From Brachypterus glaber (Eukaryota; Arthropoda; Insecta; Coleoptera; Kateretidae), in assembly GCA_958510825.1 (NCBI GenBank), contig OY294051.1:33520998-33584997 (forward strand): a DNA stretch of 64,000 nt. The letters are read 5' to 3'. The notes below the pieces were generated by a model. That model did no database searches, had not been told where the DNA came from, and saw nothing but the letters and a program-made list of their open reading frames with translations. Shown one piece after another: positions 32,815-44,513 of the stretch (positions within the stretch are counted from its first letter, which is position 1; each line of letters begins with the position of its first letter). Made by a program: the position numbers and the translations under genes.

Positions 32815-34005
32815 TTTGCGGACTCAGAAGCCACTGTAAAGAAAATTCTTAAGTTGCTGGAAGAATATGCTAGAATAAATAGTTTAGTAGTAAATGCGGA
32901 AAAGTCTAAAATAGTTTGTTTTCGCAAAGGCGGGAATTCTAGAGAATTTGAAAATCTGTTTTTCCACAATGGTGTAAATGTGGAAGTAGTCAACAAATAT
33001 ACATATTTGGGAGTTCCTTTTTCTTTTACTGGAATATTTTATGAAATGACCCAGGCGGCTGTAAATAAAGCTAAATTATCTATTGGCAGTGTAATGAAAT
33101 TACTCTCAAACTCTAAAACAAATTCCTGGGAAACTAGAATAAAATTATACGATTCTATAATTTTAAGTTCGCTATTATATGCTTCCCCTATATGGGGACT
33201 TCGCTATGATTATGAGCTAGAAAGAGTACAAGTTAATTTCTTCAAAAGACTTTTATCCTTACCTAGGAACACCCCAGATTATATAGTTAGATTGGAAACA
33301 GGTATCGTAAAAATAAAGTACAAATTATTTAGTTTAATTTTGTCATGGTTACAAAAGATATTATCTATGCCAAATAACAGATACCCCAAATTGTGTTTTG
33401 TAAGATTAAAATCGCTTAATATTGTAGATATCAGATATAATTGGGTTGCACAGGTTGAAAATTTGTTTGGCTATATAGATTCTTCAGATCTTTGGCAAAA
33501 TTTAAATACCAATAGCCTCAAAAATAACAAGCAACGTTTACTAGAAACTTTTAAAGAAAAACTATTGTCTGACGACCTACATAGTTTGGCAAATTCTAGG
33601 TTTTCAAATTTTTATTGTAATTTTTCGCTGACAAACTTGCAAAACAGACCAATTTTACCACAGGCATATCTACTTTACAGACAGAATATTTATATAGCAA
33701 AAATCCTGGCTCAGGTACGCACGTCCGGAAAACATTATACACAATTTACATATAGGGGCGTTCTTTATAAATTTGATCCTGAAAAAATCTGTACAATATG
33801 CAATCTACACGTTCCAGAAACAATTTACCATTTGCTCATAGAGTGCCCGTTGTATTATAATTTAAAACCCAATATGTTGTCTAGTGTAGCGCATTTAAAT
33901 GAGTTTTGTTCTCTTATTGATAATATTTCTCTCTCAAACACTAAAGTTATTGTGAACTACATAATTAGCATTCTAAAACTTAGATCATTTCTCATTAATG
34001 AGTAG
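32815..34005 (+). CDS. LINE ORF2 C-terminal fragment (post-palm RT plus CCHC region)
   Basis: An uninterrupted frame of about 396 codons starts at the truncation point with FADSEATVKKILKLL, so it has no native start. The order is the post-catalytic RT segment (NAEKSKIVCF; YTYLGVPF), the SSLLYASPIWGL block that follows RT in many LINEs, and a C-terminal zinc knuckle C-x2-C-x9-H-x4-C (CTIC...H...C), about 70 residues before the end. These are features of I/Jockey-group LINE proteins. The clade is not resolved. The catalytic FADD box and the endonuclease are missing, so it cannot act alone. Confidence 0.85.
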   Translation, partial: FADSEATVKKILKLLEEYARINSLVVNAEKSKIVCFRKGGNSREFENLFFHNGVNVEVVNKYTYLGVPFSFTGIFYEMTQAAVNKAKLSIGSVMKLLSNSKTNSWETRIKLYDSIILSSLLYASPIWGLRYDYELERVQVNFFKRLLSLPRNTPDYIVRLETGIVKIKYKLFSLILSWLQKILSMPNNRYPKLCFVRLKSLNIVDIRYNWVAQVENLFGYIDSSDLWQNLNTNSLKNNKQRLLETFKEKLLSDDLHSLANSRFSNFYCNFSLTNLQNRPILPQAYLLYRQNIYIAKILAQVRTSGKHYTQFTYRGVLYKFDPEKICTICNLHVPETIYHLLIECPLYYNLKPNMLSSVAHLNEFCSLIDNISLSNTKVIVNYIISILKLRSFLINE

Positions 34006-34164
34006 TAGTATGCTTAGTATAGGAATAATATAGTTTAACATAAATTTTGATAGGTTAGTTTAGTTACTATTGAACTTATTGTAATAGATATGATTGTAAT
34101 TTATTCTATTTCGTTATAACTCAGCCCTTGTAATAAAAAAAAATTCTGTAATTTTTTTTTTTAG

Positions 34165-34198
34165 ATACAATAAATTTATTATTATTATTATTATTATT
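34165..34198 (+). repeat. (ATT)n LINE tail
   Basis: A pure ATT repeat directly after AATAAATTTATT. It is the 3' tail of the LINE. Confidence 0.9.
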
Positions 34199-34459
34199 AT
34201 GATATGAATTTATATAATTCCTTATGAGAATATAAACATAAAAATTAAAATCTTGATTTCTTTTGCCAACCACGATAAAAATTTTATTACCATATTGGCG
34301 CTACTGGTTTTAAAAATATGAGGAAGTCATTAACATTTTTTGCAAATACCTGCATTAAAAAATCAAAAAAAGGTGTGTCGCAAAACATTAAAGCCCAGCC
34401 ACATAACAAATAACAGGGATTTTTTTTTTGTATACATAGTTATGTATTGTACTGAATAA

Positions 34460-34850
34460 AAATTTTAAGTCAAAATAGCACCTCATCCGATTAGTTTTTG
34501 AGGCTATGTCCAAAATTTACTGGATGAGGTGCCATATTAACTTCAAATTCTGGTTTAGCGCCTCAAAATACATAGGAATACAATGGTCTACGAAAAAGTT
34601 CTTTGCCTTTTCTTTTCTGTGGCCTCACATGTATCCACATAAAAAAAAGGTCCGCAAACATGTATGTTAAGGCTCTGAATCCAAATTTGAAGTCAAAATA
34701 GTATCTTATCCGATATGTTTTGAAGATTTTTTATGACAGATTCGTGTTTAGCATCCAAAAATACATAAGAATAGGTGAATCTCAACCACAGCGAACACAA
34801 CTTTTTTTGTTTTGTGGCCCTGTGTAATCATTTGATCAAACAGACGTCGA
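34460..34850. repeat. degenerate tandem, period about 223 bp
   Basis: GTCAAAATAG at 34469 and 34692 starts two similar segments that share TTTAGC-CC-AAAATACATA and end in TTTTCTGTGGCC or TTTTGTGGCC phrases. Similar text occurs near 8590-8690. Confidence 0.6.
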
Positions 34851-34927
34851 ACTATATACTTTTTTGGTTTCTTGCGACTTTTTATTCTTTTTCGATTTTT
34901 AAAGATGTAAAATGACCTTTTAACTAC

Positions 34928-35290
34928 TTGTGCCTGATCACAGATAACTTTTTGGTAGTGATTTTATTATTAATTCTTGATCAATCATTAGTGAGACGTC
35001 ATTTAAAATTAAAATTTATTCCGGGTGTCCCACTAGGTTCTTGACAAGCTATATATCCGTTATTTGAAAAGATAGAATTTTTTGCATAAAACAGCTTTAA
35101 ATGGGAGCCTATTTGTGCCTGATCACAGATAACTTTTTGGTAGTGCTTTTATTATAAATTCTTGATCAATCATTAGTGAGACTTCATTTAAAATTAAAAT
35201 TTATACCGGGTGTCCCACTAGGTTCTTGACAAGCTATATATCCGTTATTTGAAAAGATAGAATTTTTTGCATAAAACAGCTTTAAATTGA
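34928..35290 (+). repeat. tandem duplication, period 185 bp
   Basis: The halves start TTGTGCCTGATCACAGATAA and are nearly identical through GCATAAAACAGCTTTAAA. Few differences suggest a young duplication. Confidence 0.92.
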
Positions 35291-36202
35291 ATTGAAGTTT
35301 TTATTCATGTATCCAAAACCACCACTTGCTTGCCCACCCCTTGAAACCACCCCCAACTTTTGTTTTTCAAATAGCACCCCACCATTTTTATCAAAGAATA
35401 TGAAAGTAAATTTTATTCTTAATTTAACCATGTATTATAAGTAATATCTTATTTTTTAAAGGGGCTCCAAATTACAACTATTATTTATTAGCAATAGTAT
35501 CCCACCAGGTTTTAGACGGGCTATATCTCCGTTGTTTAAAAAATTCGAAAAAAAAAAAACAAAATTAAATGTAGAAATCAATCAAAGTAGAATTTACTGA
35601 CTTAATCAAAACTACCCCTTACTTACCCACACTCTTGGAACCACCCCCAACTTTTTTTTTTTAAATAGCACCCCTATATTTTTACTAGAATATTACTTAT
35701 TATATAATTTATTTACTTATATATAATTTACTAGAATACAAGAATATGAAAGAAAATTTCATTTTAAATTCAACCATATATTATAAGTAATATCTTATTT
35801 TTTTAAGGGGCTTCAAAGTACAAGCCAATCAGATCACAAGGAATATATTCCATCAAAAACAAATCAAAGACTTCTATTAGATTATATCTTAAAGATAACT
35901 GATTAATGTATCCAGAAACCATCCTTAATAAGTCACTTTCCTGGAACCACCTGCAACTTTGTACTAAGTACCACCCTATTATTAATAAATAACAATTATG
36001 ATTGTTATTTGGAGCCCCTTAAATGATAAGATAACACTTATATGGTTAAATTCAGAATAAAATATACTTTCATATTCTTAAAAAATAATGGGAGGAGCTG
36101 TTTGAAAAACAGAAGTTGGGGGTGGCTGTTATTTGCAAAAAATTCTATCTTTTCAAATAAAGGAGATATAGCTTGTCAAGTACCTGGTGGGACACCCGGT
36201 AT
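35203..36202. mobile_element. foldback element with TACCGGGTGTCCCAC termini
   Basis: The left TACCGGGTGTCCCACTAGG and the right-end reverse complement TACCGGGTGTCCCACCAGG match. Arms of about 270 bp share AAGATAGAATTTTTTGCA, ACCACCCCCAACTT and AAGGGGCTCC. Additional diverged internal copies (about 35480-35830) make the layout complex. The frame at 36042-36239 is within the right arm and not a gene. Confidence 0.8.
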
Positions 36203-36214
36203 AGTCAAGTATAT

Positions 36215-36375
36215 TATTCGTGCTACTTCATGTGATTAACTTCGCCTAATTGTTTAACTACCGCATTTTAATTTAAAAAAATACAAATATTTTGATAGTA
36301 TCCTTGACTAACAATATTTTTGCACTGCAACGAAAAAAAAATATATCTATTATTTTTATGAAGGTTTCTACTTTT
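36215..36375 (+). repeat. direct repeat G, copy 1
   Basis: Shares TAACTACCGC, ATTTTGATAGTATCCTTGAC and GCAACGAAAAAAA with 37340-37500. Confidence 0.7.
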
Positions 36376-36627
36376 AAAAATGTCTGTCATGTCATGCCAT
36401 CAATATGCTCTCAACTTAAGGCTTTTGGTATGAAATATAATAATTTTAATAATTTTAACATAACACTAGTCAGGTTATACCAAGTTTTTGGATGTTTTTA
36501 TCTACAAAAATATAAACTGGGACAATACAGTTCGGATTCTTCTATGTTCTTGATTGTTCTTACCGAGAAAAATGACAAATGACAATGTAGTTCAGTTTGT
36601 GCAAAGTCTCGCCTTAACCTACATTAG

Positions 36628-36784
36628 CCCCTTCTGCTCCATTGTATCCACGTATGGAATTTTGTGGGTATAGCAAAACATACCACAATATCCATAGTTG
36701 GATATTTGTTTAGGGTATTTTCCATATACATTTTAATCTGGTGTAGGGACCTGTACCTTAAAAACCCGGCTGGAGCGGAGGTGG
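36628..36784. mobile_element. TTAA-type MITE, relative of 18007-18424 without the insert
   Basis: The ends CCCCTTCTGCTCCATTG and CGGCTGGAGCGGAGGTGG match the copy at 18007. The flanks read TTAG and TTAA. GGGACCTGTACCTTAAAA is the empty site of the nested 18138-18388 element. Confidence 0.85.
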
Positions 36785-37339
36785 TTAAAGAAAGAACTCA
36801 TGCAGAAAAAAATGGACTAACTATATTATAATAAATACAGATAATCAATCGATTTTGTATACACTTGAAAATAAAAATGTTATCCCCTGCAGTGCACACC
36901 CTGGTATACCTTTTATTTAATTAAATAATAATCGCGACTGGCGTCCTTAAAGCTCAAAAACTAATACCAATTTCATCAGAATCCACAACAAAATACAAAC
37001 TTTAGTTTGGAGTGTATATGTCGTAGCCTTTCGATGTAATTGGCCGTTTCATGAAAAGGCTGGACGGTTCATGAAGTTTGGATGTTTGGATGTTTGGTTT
37101 GGTTTGGTATCTGGCGAAAGGCCGCGATATATACAAAACAAATTTATGATCTGTATAATATTAAAACACATGATTCCAAAATATTTTCTATATTTGTATG
37201 TATGTGTATACTAAATCGATGGATTATCTCTATATTCTATTGATTTTATACAATATACCTAATATTTATTTGTTGTCAGTCTTTTTTTCTTTATTGTTCA
37301 GTGAGGTGTCATTTCGAATTAAAATTTATAAAGCTAATT
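36785..37339. other. no gene recognised; short TGGATGTT tandem
   Basis: A minisatellite-like TTGGATGTTTGGATGTTTGG stretch lies at about 37077-37097, next to two TTCATGAA words. Otherwise AT-rich. Confidence 0.45.
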
Positions 37340-37500
37340 ATATTTTTCGTGCAACTCTTAGATATTATCGTAGCCTAATTATTTAACTACCGCCTTATAA
37401 TAAAAAACAAACATAAATATTTTGATAGTATCCTTGACTAAAATTAAAATAATGCTTGTGCATTGCAACGAAAAAAATAAATAATTTATCTGAAGGTTTA
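37340..37500 (+). repeat. direct repeat G, copy 2
   Basis: Second copy of the 36215 block, offset by about 1.1 kb, moderately diverged. Confidence 0.7.
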
Positions 37501-38154
37501 ACTTTTTAAAATTTCAATTACTAAACCATAAAAACAGTTGCTCATTTTAAAGAACACACTAATTTATTAGACAAGTACAATTTGTTATTATTGTATTATT
37601 GCAGAATAGATTTTTTCTGACAGTTAAAAATTGGTTAATTCACAGGTTAAACGAATAGCAGGGTACTGTTGTTCACTGAACGATGTTCAGTAGGCCTTGA
37701 AACGCAAAAATAAATGATACTATATGTACTGTTCTTGAGAAAATAATTAGAAAAGTTCCTACTCTAGACTATATTTTTTATATGCTATATACAATAATAA
37801 TAATAATTTTATTAAATTCTATATTTACTGATGTTTTTATTTTACTCGTATTTAATTTTGTATTTAAGAACTAGATTTTTAATGAATTAATAGTTTTTGT
37901 GAAAAAGTTTTATTAACCTTATTCATTTTGTCAAAATTCATTTAAAAACAAAAAATATAAGAGTTAAACTTAAAAAAAAAAATAAATGGATACCCAATCT
38001 ACTGCTGTATACTTAAGACAAAAATTATTGATTTTGACCTTTTTTAGAAAAATATTTTACCAAAGTTAATAAGCATCTAATCAACTGTAAATCTGTTAAG
38101 TTTTTAATGAATTAATATGTCTTTTATGCCGTAAATTTTTCAGAAAAAAAATAC
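37501..38154. other. no gene recognised
   Basis: AT-rich sequence without structure visible by eye. Confidence 0.35.
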
Positions 38155-38480
38155 GTTTATTATAAGGATCAATTCTACCAATTTTAAAAGTAATCCCCCA
38201 ATTGAATTATAGATTTAACTTTTCTTTTTTTTTAGCAATATTAGGTCTTCGACCTCTGCTCTTATCTGCTTGTGATAATAATAATAAAAAACAAAAAAGT
38301 TATGGGGGGTTAAAAAAAAAATAAAAAAAGCTATAATTTTAATTCTTTTTCAATTTTTTTTTGTTTTTCTCAGAAACAAAATTAAAAAAATAAAAATTTT
38401 AATTTTTTTTATATTTTTTTTTTCTGAAAATAATTTTTTGATTTTTTTTTTTAAATGTGTTTTTTTATTTATTTTATTTT
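38155..38480 (-). repeat. A/T-run-rich dispersed repeat, inverted relative to 50410-50640
   Basis: TTATAAGGATCAATTCTACC and the G-run followed by poly-A match in reverse complement the block around GGTAGAATTTATCCTTATAA at 50590. The remainder is long A and T runs. Confidence 0.6.
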
Positions 38481-38862
38481 TTTTTAGTATTTGGGAATAT
38501 GCAGTATACTATTTACTGTAAATAATATATAATGGAATGCTTGTTTTATATTATGACTGGTCTAGATCTTACAAAACACCGAAAGAATTTCTGCATAATA
38601 AAGCTTTATTGCAAAATATCTCCGGTTGTCAATTTCGTTGAATCGACTGATAATAAGCACCAACTGGACGACATTAAGCCGTTGAAGATGTTAAGATAAG
38701 GTAGAACACTGCATTACAAAATTCGCCCTATGGGCCAAGCCACATATTTTTTCCCAAACTGTTTGTTTGTTATTTAGTAACTCTACTAAAGCTTGCAATT
38801 TGTACCTCAACCATTTGTATGTGTATACCATGTGAATAATTTTGAGGCGTAGTTTTAGCCAC

Positions 38863-39075
38863 ATAGTCATAGTAGACAGATATGTACATTTTGATAAAAA
38901 TCTTTAATAGATACGACACACATACAAATTACAATTAAAATAACTAATTCTAATATTTGCTGTTCTTTCATCAGTCTTCTCCTTCTTTTGCAGTAGGCAG
39001 AAGAAGAAGAAGAAGACTATTTTTTATCTATTGAAGATTTTTATCAAAATGTACATATCTGTCTACTATGACTAT
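38863..39075. repeat. inverted repeat with (GAA)n loop
   Basis: Arms of about 46 bp (ATAGTCATAGTAGACAGATA and complement) are nearly perfect. The loop carries AGAAGAAGAAGAAGAAG near 38999-39016. Possibly a small MITE. Confidence 0.8.
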
Positions 39076-39204
39076 GAAAACTTTGCTGGTATATATTAAG
39101 GAAAGTTGATAATGAATTAAACGGAATTTGAAAAGTCCACAATCATATAAAATTGAAGTTTTTTGCTCTACCCGATATACCCAAAAACCAATACACGATA
39201 ATAT

Positions 39205-39262
39205 CTTAGAACACCACTATCCGAAATTAGGAAACCGTCCGAAATTAGGCGTCTTTCCTAAT
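39205..39262 (-). repeat. copy of the TTTCGGAT repeat found at 58650
   Basis: The reverse complement gives CGCCTAATTTCGGACGG then TCCTAATTTCGGATAGTG, matching 58650-58696. Confidence 0.65.
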
Positions 39263-41631
39263 AATTATATAAAAGTTTCAAATCGATCGGGACAAAATGT
39301 GTGGCTGGGGTGACGGCGTCACAAAATTCAGATGACTAGATGCAGTGGGTGTCGGCGCATAGTGGATTTAAACTGATTTGCAAATTACCGTGTGGTTTGC
39401 AAACACCTTTCGATCGAAATCTTAAGCTATTAAATCTAACGAAACCTACTTAACTGTTGAATATGGATAGTTCCACAATATTTTGACAACATTGTGTTAT
39501 CAGTTATCATTCATAAAAAAAATATAGTTATCTTAAGTAGAAGAATAGTAAAATATACCGGAATTATGTTAATGGCAACTTAATACTTTATTTATATACA
39601 AATTAATTTAAATCATTATTTTAGCCCTCTTTTGTTCTAAAATCATGGGAGAGAAAAATATTCTGAGGATAAATTTGAATTCAGCGACTCAATATTAGTT
39701 AAAAAATACCCAACTTAGATTATGGAAGGTTTAAATTAATACGTAAAATAAATTGGGACAATAGGGAAAAAAATATTTAAAAAAAATGGATCCTGTGACA
39801 CAACTAAGTAGGGGTGGAGAGCGAGGAAAGGGGTACATAAGAAGACAAGCTTATCGCCAAGTACTCGTGCTAAAAAACGTCAAAAATTAACTAAAAATAT
39901 GTTACGTAATGCGGTTCTTATGCAATAAAGTAACATTTTTATGATGTAGATCCATTAAAAAAACGACAAAAATAAGCAATATTTTTTTATAAATTATTTT
40001 AAAATTGGCATAATTAACTGTACTAAAATTTAAAAAATAAGACGTGCTGGATTTTCTGCGCCTTTAAATTAATAAGAAAAATATATTTTTTGAAAAAGAT
40101 TATACTGTGCGCTTTAAATTTAATGCTTTTTCATTTATTTACTTTTTACGAACAAACTAAGTCAAATAAAAAAATATTTGTGTATACATTTTTGTAGAGA
40201 ATTTAATAATCTTCAAATTAGGCCATATAATTTGTTTTTACAAATTTAATAGTTTTGTCACAAATGAGAAATTAAGTAAACTCGGCACTTTAATTTTAAA
40301 CATTTTATTTTTTTTTTCACATACGTACAGTAGGTCCTTCGCATATAGATTTTTGAACTCCTCGTATTTTTTTTTAATATAACTTAAAATTTTCAAATTC
40401 CTACTGTTTTTTTTAAGATTTTGAAAAAAAAACCTCATTATTTCCTTATATCTTATATCTCAAAAATTAAGAAATTTACTTTAGATCAGGGCAAAAAAAA
40501 GTTGTGATTTGTTGCCTAGTGTAATTAGTTACTATGCGAATTTTTATCCTTGCGAACAATTTTTTTGGGAACTTTTGTCGTGACAATAAAGTTTTTGAAC
40601 AAAAGTATCAAAAATAGTTTCGTTGCTTTCTGAGTGTACAAATAAAAATGTTGAACGGAAAATGTATAAAATATATCAATCAAAATTAATTGATATATAG
40701 CAGAATACCTACAGAGAAAGTTATGACTATAATTATGTATCCTTAGGGCTAAAATAAGATATTAAACGCATATTTAGACTAAAATAATGATCGATAGAAA
40801 ATATAATAAATATTAATTATAATTAACAATTATTAGTATTTTGGCTTCAGCAGATTTTTTACAATTATGGCGAAGGCGCCTGTACATAGTTTTTTTTTTT
40901 TTTGAAGAAATCCCTTTCGCCACATATGGCAAACCTGGTACTGAAGAGGTTAAAGACAAAATTTAAAAAAAAAAAAAACATTTCGGAAACGTGTAAACCT
41001 GAGTATAAAATTACATTTTCCCAAAAATATGAAAGAAAAATGAAATACGATAAAAAATTAAATTCAGACACACAAAACCTTCCTAATGAACCCAAACTAT
41101 TTTAAACTTTACGTGGTCTAAAATTAATAAGTTATCAGTATAAAACTCAGTTTATATGTATGTAAAAAGATTATAATTATTTTTCGTACAATTTTTGCAG
41201 AAAGCCCTGTATATTGTACTTGCGATTTTTATCTTGATATGGTCAGTACTGCATTATCAGCGAGCACGTGGGTGGAAATCTATGTTGATACGGTTATTGC
41301 CCTGTTGCCTGCTGTTTAATACCACTGGATTGGTACGACTTGCTTTAAGCTTACACATTTGCCCCAAGTGAAACAATGGCCGTAGTGTAATTTTATTTAC
41401 ATTGAAAAATTAATTTTTTGAACTTAATTATTATGACCTTACTAAAATGTAAAAGTATATATTTTAGTGGCTTTTTTATTTGTATAAATGAGTTAAAAAA
41501 AATACCCGATAATACACCTAAAAACTTTTTTTATTGGAGTTAGTATATATTAGCACTCGCAAAATTGTTTTTTCTTGGCCAAGAACTATAAAAAATTATG
41601 TTTATTACAGTTTTGCCAACAAAAAAAATCC
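39263..41631. other. 2.4 kb AT-rich, no gene recognised
   Basis: Only low-complexity frames occur (40238-40438, 40865-41105), built on A or T runs. Both strands are open in the same place near 40900, a sign of composition rather than coding. Confidence 0.45.
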
Positions 41632-42634
41632 CAAATGACTTAAATAAAATACTGAATAGAGATCAATTCCAGAAAACTCGGGACAAAGTGTAATTTTATC
41701 ATTTTGAATGACAATATTTATTTTCCATGAAGGTAAAGTTTACAAAATAACTATACACATCTTTTTTATAATACATTAAAATACTGGTTTCATTAAAGAC
41801 ATTTTTGTCGCACGCGGACAATTCGAGAAAACAGACAAATACAGCCTTTTCCAGAACTCGCGTACAGAAATTTGAGGGTATATTAAAAACCTTCTGGAAA
41901 ATATGAAAAAAAAAATCAAAAAAAATCCATCTTCAATATTAATTAAAAAGGAAGCTATTTAATCTGACCAATCCTCTTGCTGATGTTAAATTATCTACAA
42001 ATTAGTTTTTTCCTACTTATTAGTAACTATGTTTGCATTTTAATTGTTGACGGGTGCATTGTTTGAGACTTTCAAGTTTAGAATCTTTTTAAGTTATTAT
42101 ATTTTGACAAAACCGACAGAGGCTATAATTATTTTTATAGGGTCACTCCATCCGGCGGTGGATTTTTGACATTAATAAATATTTATGTCACATTAATCAC
42201 CATGTCAACCTACAGAATATGTACCTGCAATAATTAAATTTGCTTCCATACCTACAAATTCAACGTTTAAAGGTAATTTAACATCAGCAACAGTATTGGT
42301 CCACTTAAAGCGTTCTTATTTTTTAATTGAACGAAGATGGATTTTTTTTGACATTTATTTCATATTTTACAGAGGGTTTTTAATATACGCTCAAATTTCT
42401 GTACTCGAGTTCTGGAACAGGCTGTATTTGTCTGTTTTCTCGAATTGTCCGCGTGCGACAAAAATGTCTTTAATGAAACCAGTATTTTAATGTATTATAA
42501 AAAAGATGTGTATAGTTATTTTGTAAACTTTACCTTCATGGAAAATAAATATTGTCATTCAAAATGATAAAATTACACTTTGTCCCGAGTTTTCTGGAAT
42601 TGATCTCTATTCAGTATTTTATTTAAGTCATTTG
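41632..42634. mobile_element. large foldback element with about 300-bp arms
   Basis: Left AAATGACTTAAATAAAATAC and the right arm AAAATACTGAATAGAGATCA (reverse complement) continue through ACTCGGGACAAAGTG, CACGCGGACAATTCGAGAAA and CCATCTTC. The arms are 41632-41935 and 42334-42634, with a roughly 400-bp loop. No transposase. The frame at 42296-42490 lies in the arm. Confidence 0.88.
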
Positions 42635-42914
42635 TTTTGTTTTAATATAATTTAATATATATTTTATGCAGTTACGGCCTTTAAACTAACTCAGGCAGAC
42701 ATACCTTACATACCCCTCTAGAAACATTCAATGTAACTGCATGCAGTTAATGATGTTAAGAATGGTACAGTTATTTTTCTATTAGATGACCAATAATTTT
42801 TAATTTGTATAGAGGAAGCAATAAACGAGCTAAAAGAAATTTAAGCCTGGAGTCATGACTAAGGTTGTATAGAACTGCTTAACCATTATGTACGCCATTT
42901 CAGGCTCCCTTAAT
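42635..42914. other. no feature recognised
   Basis: Interval with repeated ATGCAGTTA words (42666, 42739). No gene. Confidence 0.35.
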
Positions 42915-43427
42915 CTTTTTTCTATTTTGCGACTCTTATTAGCTAATCACACGCATTTTGCGTATTCTTATAGGCCCATAAGAGGTCTGTACTTTTGTTC
43001 TTTTGGGTTGGCAACAGACCTGGCCTATCGCTCGACGTTTTCCGTGTAAATGTCAATGTAGCTTTAAAGTTGAATTTTCTACAAAATTTTGTGTTTAGGG
43101 TATTTTTACCATGTTAAAATTGTTGCTTGGTTAATTGCAGTAAAAAAGAGAAAACATGACTATAAAATATATCTAAATATCATTCGTTCTTAAAATTTTA
43201 AACATGGTGTAAACTGTAATGCCAATCCAAACAAAAATCCCTAAATCAGTCATCAATTTAAATGTAAGTTTTTTTAAATTTTAGAGCAAAATAGAAAAAA
43301 TTGTATAAAGCACTCGTTTCATAACAAGTTTTTAGCGCACGAGTACAAGTTTAGAAAACGAGCCGCTTGAGGCGAGTTTTCTAAAGTACTATGTTATGAA
43401 ACTAGTACTTTAATATAGGTACTATTA
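42915..43427 (+). repeat. dispersed repeat R1, copy 2
   Basis: Collinear with 1525-2047 except for the hairpin apex. There, 43333-43389 equals the reverse complement of 1954-2010 in 56 of 57 positions. The right hairpin arm is shorter here. Confidence 0.8.
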
Positions 43428-43599
43428 ATGTCTATTTTAATTATATAGTCTATGACACTGGTCTACAAAAAAAATCAAAATTCTTCTCCAAGGACTAAAC
43501 CTATCATGTCTTATGTATTTTTGTGTGCTGAAACCGAATTTTCAATTTAATTTTTTTTTTAGGTAGATTTAGAGTAAATCCCGGTTTTTATTGCCAAAT

Positions 43600-43800
43600 T
43601 CGGTAGTTTGAAAATAAAAAACGGGACAAAGATGAAAAATAAATTAGAAAAATATATTATAATAGAAACAATAAAATTTTTTAAACCTACAGGTACTAGA
43701 GTTTTGGTAAAGCAATCTAATTGTATGGCAAACTTCAGATCCCTAGGTCATATAGTTCCTGAGATAAATGGTTATGACAGCCAGACAGACACTTAGGGGT
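43600..43800 (+). repeat. (GTCY)n-family repeat, decayed
   Basis: A block ending CCTGAGATAAATGG then AGCCAGACAGACACTTAGGG has the layout of the other copies with a very short microsatellite. Confidence 0.4.
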
Positions 43801-44511
43801 TATGTTTTTCGTTTTTGAGGTTATGTACATAACTCTAAAAAGTATTGAAAAATGTACAAAACCTTTGTGAGCAAAAAATAACAAAACTTGTAGAATAGTG
43901 TAACTAATATAAAATGAAAAAAAAGTAAATTCCTGTATAAACCCTATATAGTTTTTTTGCAGTCAGCTGACAAAGGTGCGTCAATCATAGTTCTCACAGT
44001 CGATCTCCAATTTCAATAAAACAACTTTTTGCTACAATTATCTTTTAATGAATTCATACTTTTATGTAAATAACCTCACTTTTAAGGCAGTAAAGGATAT
44101 GGATTAACATTGTTTTTCCTAAGAAAGTTTTTTTAGTTTTTACAAGGATATGGGAAACAAGTACAAATGACGTTTTGTTTTAAATAAGATATATACTGCT
44201 TAGTTTTGCACAGTTAACTCTTTGTACTGTAATGTATGCTACAAGCAAACCTGTTATTTAAGTCATAAATGCTGCATAAAAAAAATTAAAACGATAAAAA
44301 ATTGGAGAAAAAACTACCTTATTTTTAAGGAGTATTTGTACATTTGTACAGTGTTAGACAGGTTATGCATTTTACCGGGCAAATACCCATATTTCCGAAA
44401 GTAACCCACATGTTTTTTTTTAATGTGTAACCACGTATTAAAAACCTCTAACAATTAAATTAATTTTTTTTAATTTTAAAGATTTTTTTTTGTTAAAATT
44501 TAAGTTTATTA
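43801..44511. other. no gene recognised
   Basis: AT-rich. A 60-residue frame at 44222-44404 has several cysteines but no spacing pattern of a known domain. Confidence 0.35.
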
Positions 44512-44513
44512 TA

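Larger units (their letters stand above)
32814..34198 (+). mobile_element. 5'-truncated LINE with (ATT)n tail and target duplication
   Basis: ATGATATAAATTTA (32800-32813) before the truncation point and ATGATATGAATTTA (34199-34212) after the (ATT)n tail differ at one base, consistent with a 14-bp duplication. The 3' UTR of about 190 bases follows the stop. The open frame suggests a relatively recent insertion. Confidence 0.85.

Noticed and set aside
40865..41105. Overlapping frames on both strands
   Set aside because: They arise from A and T runs open on both strands at once.
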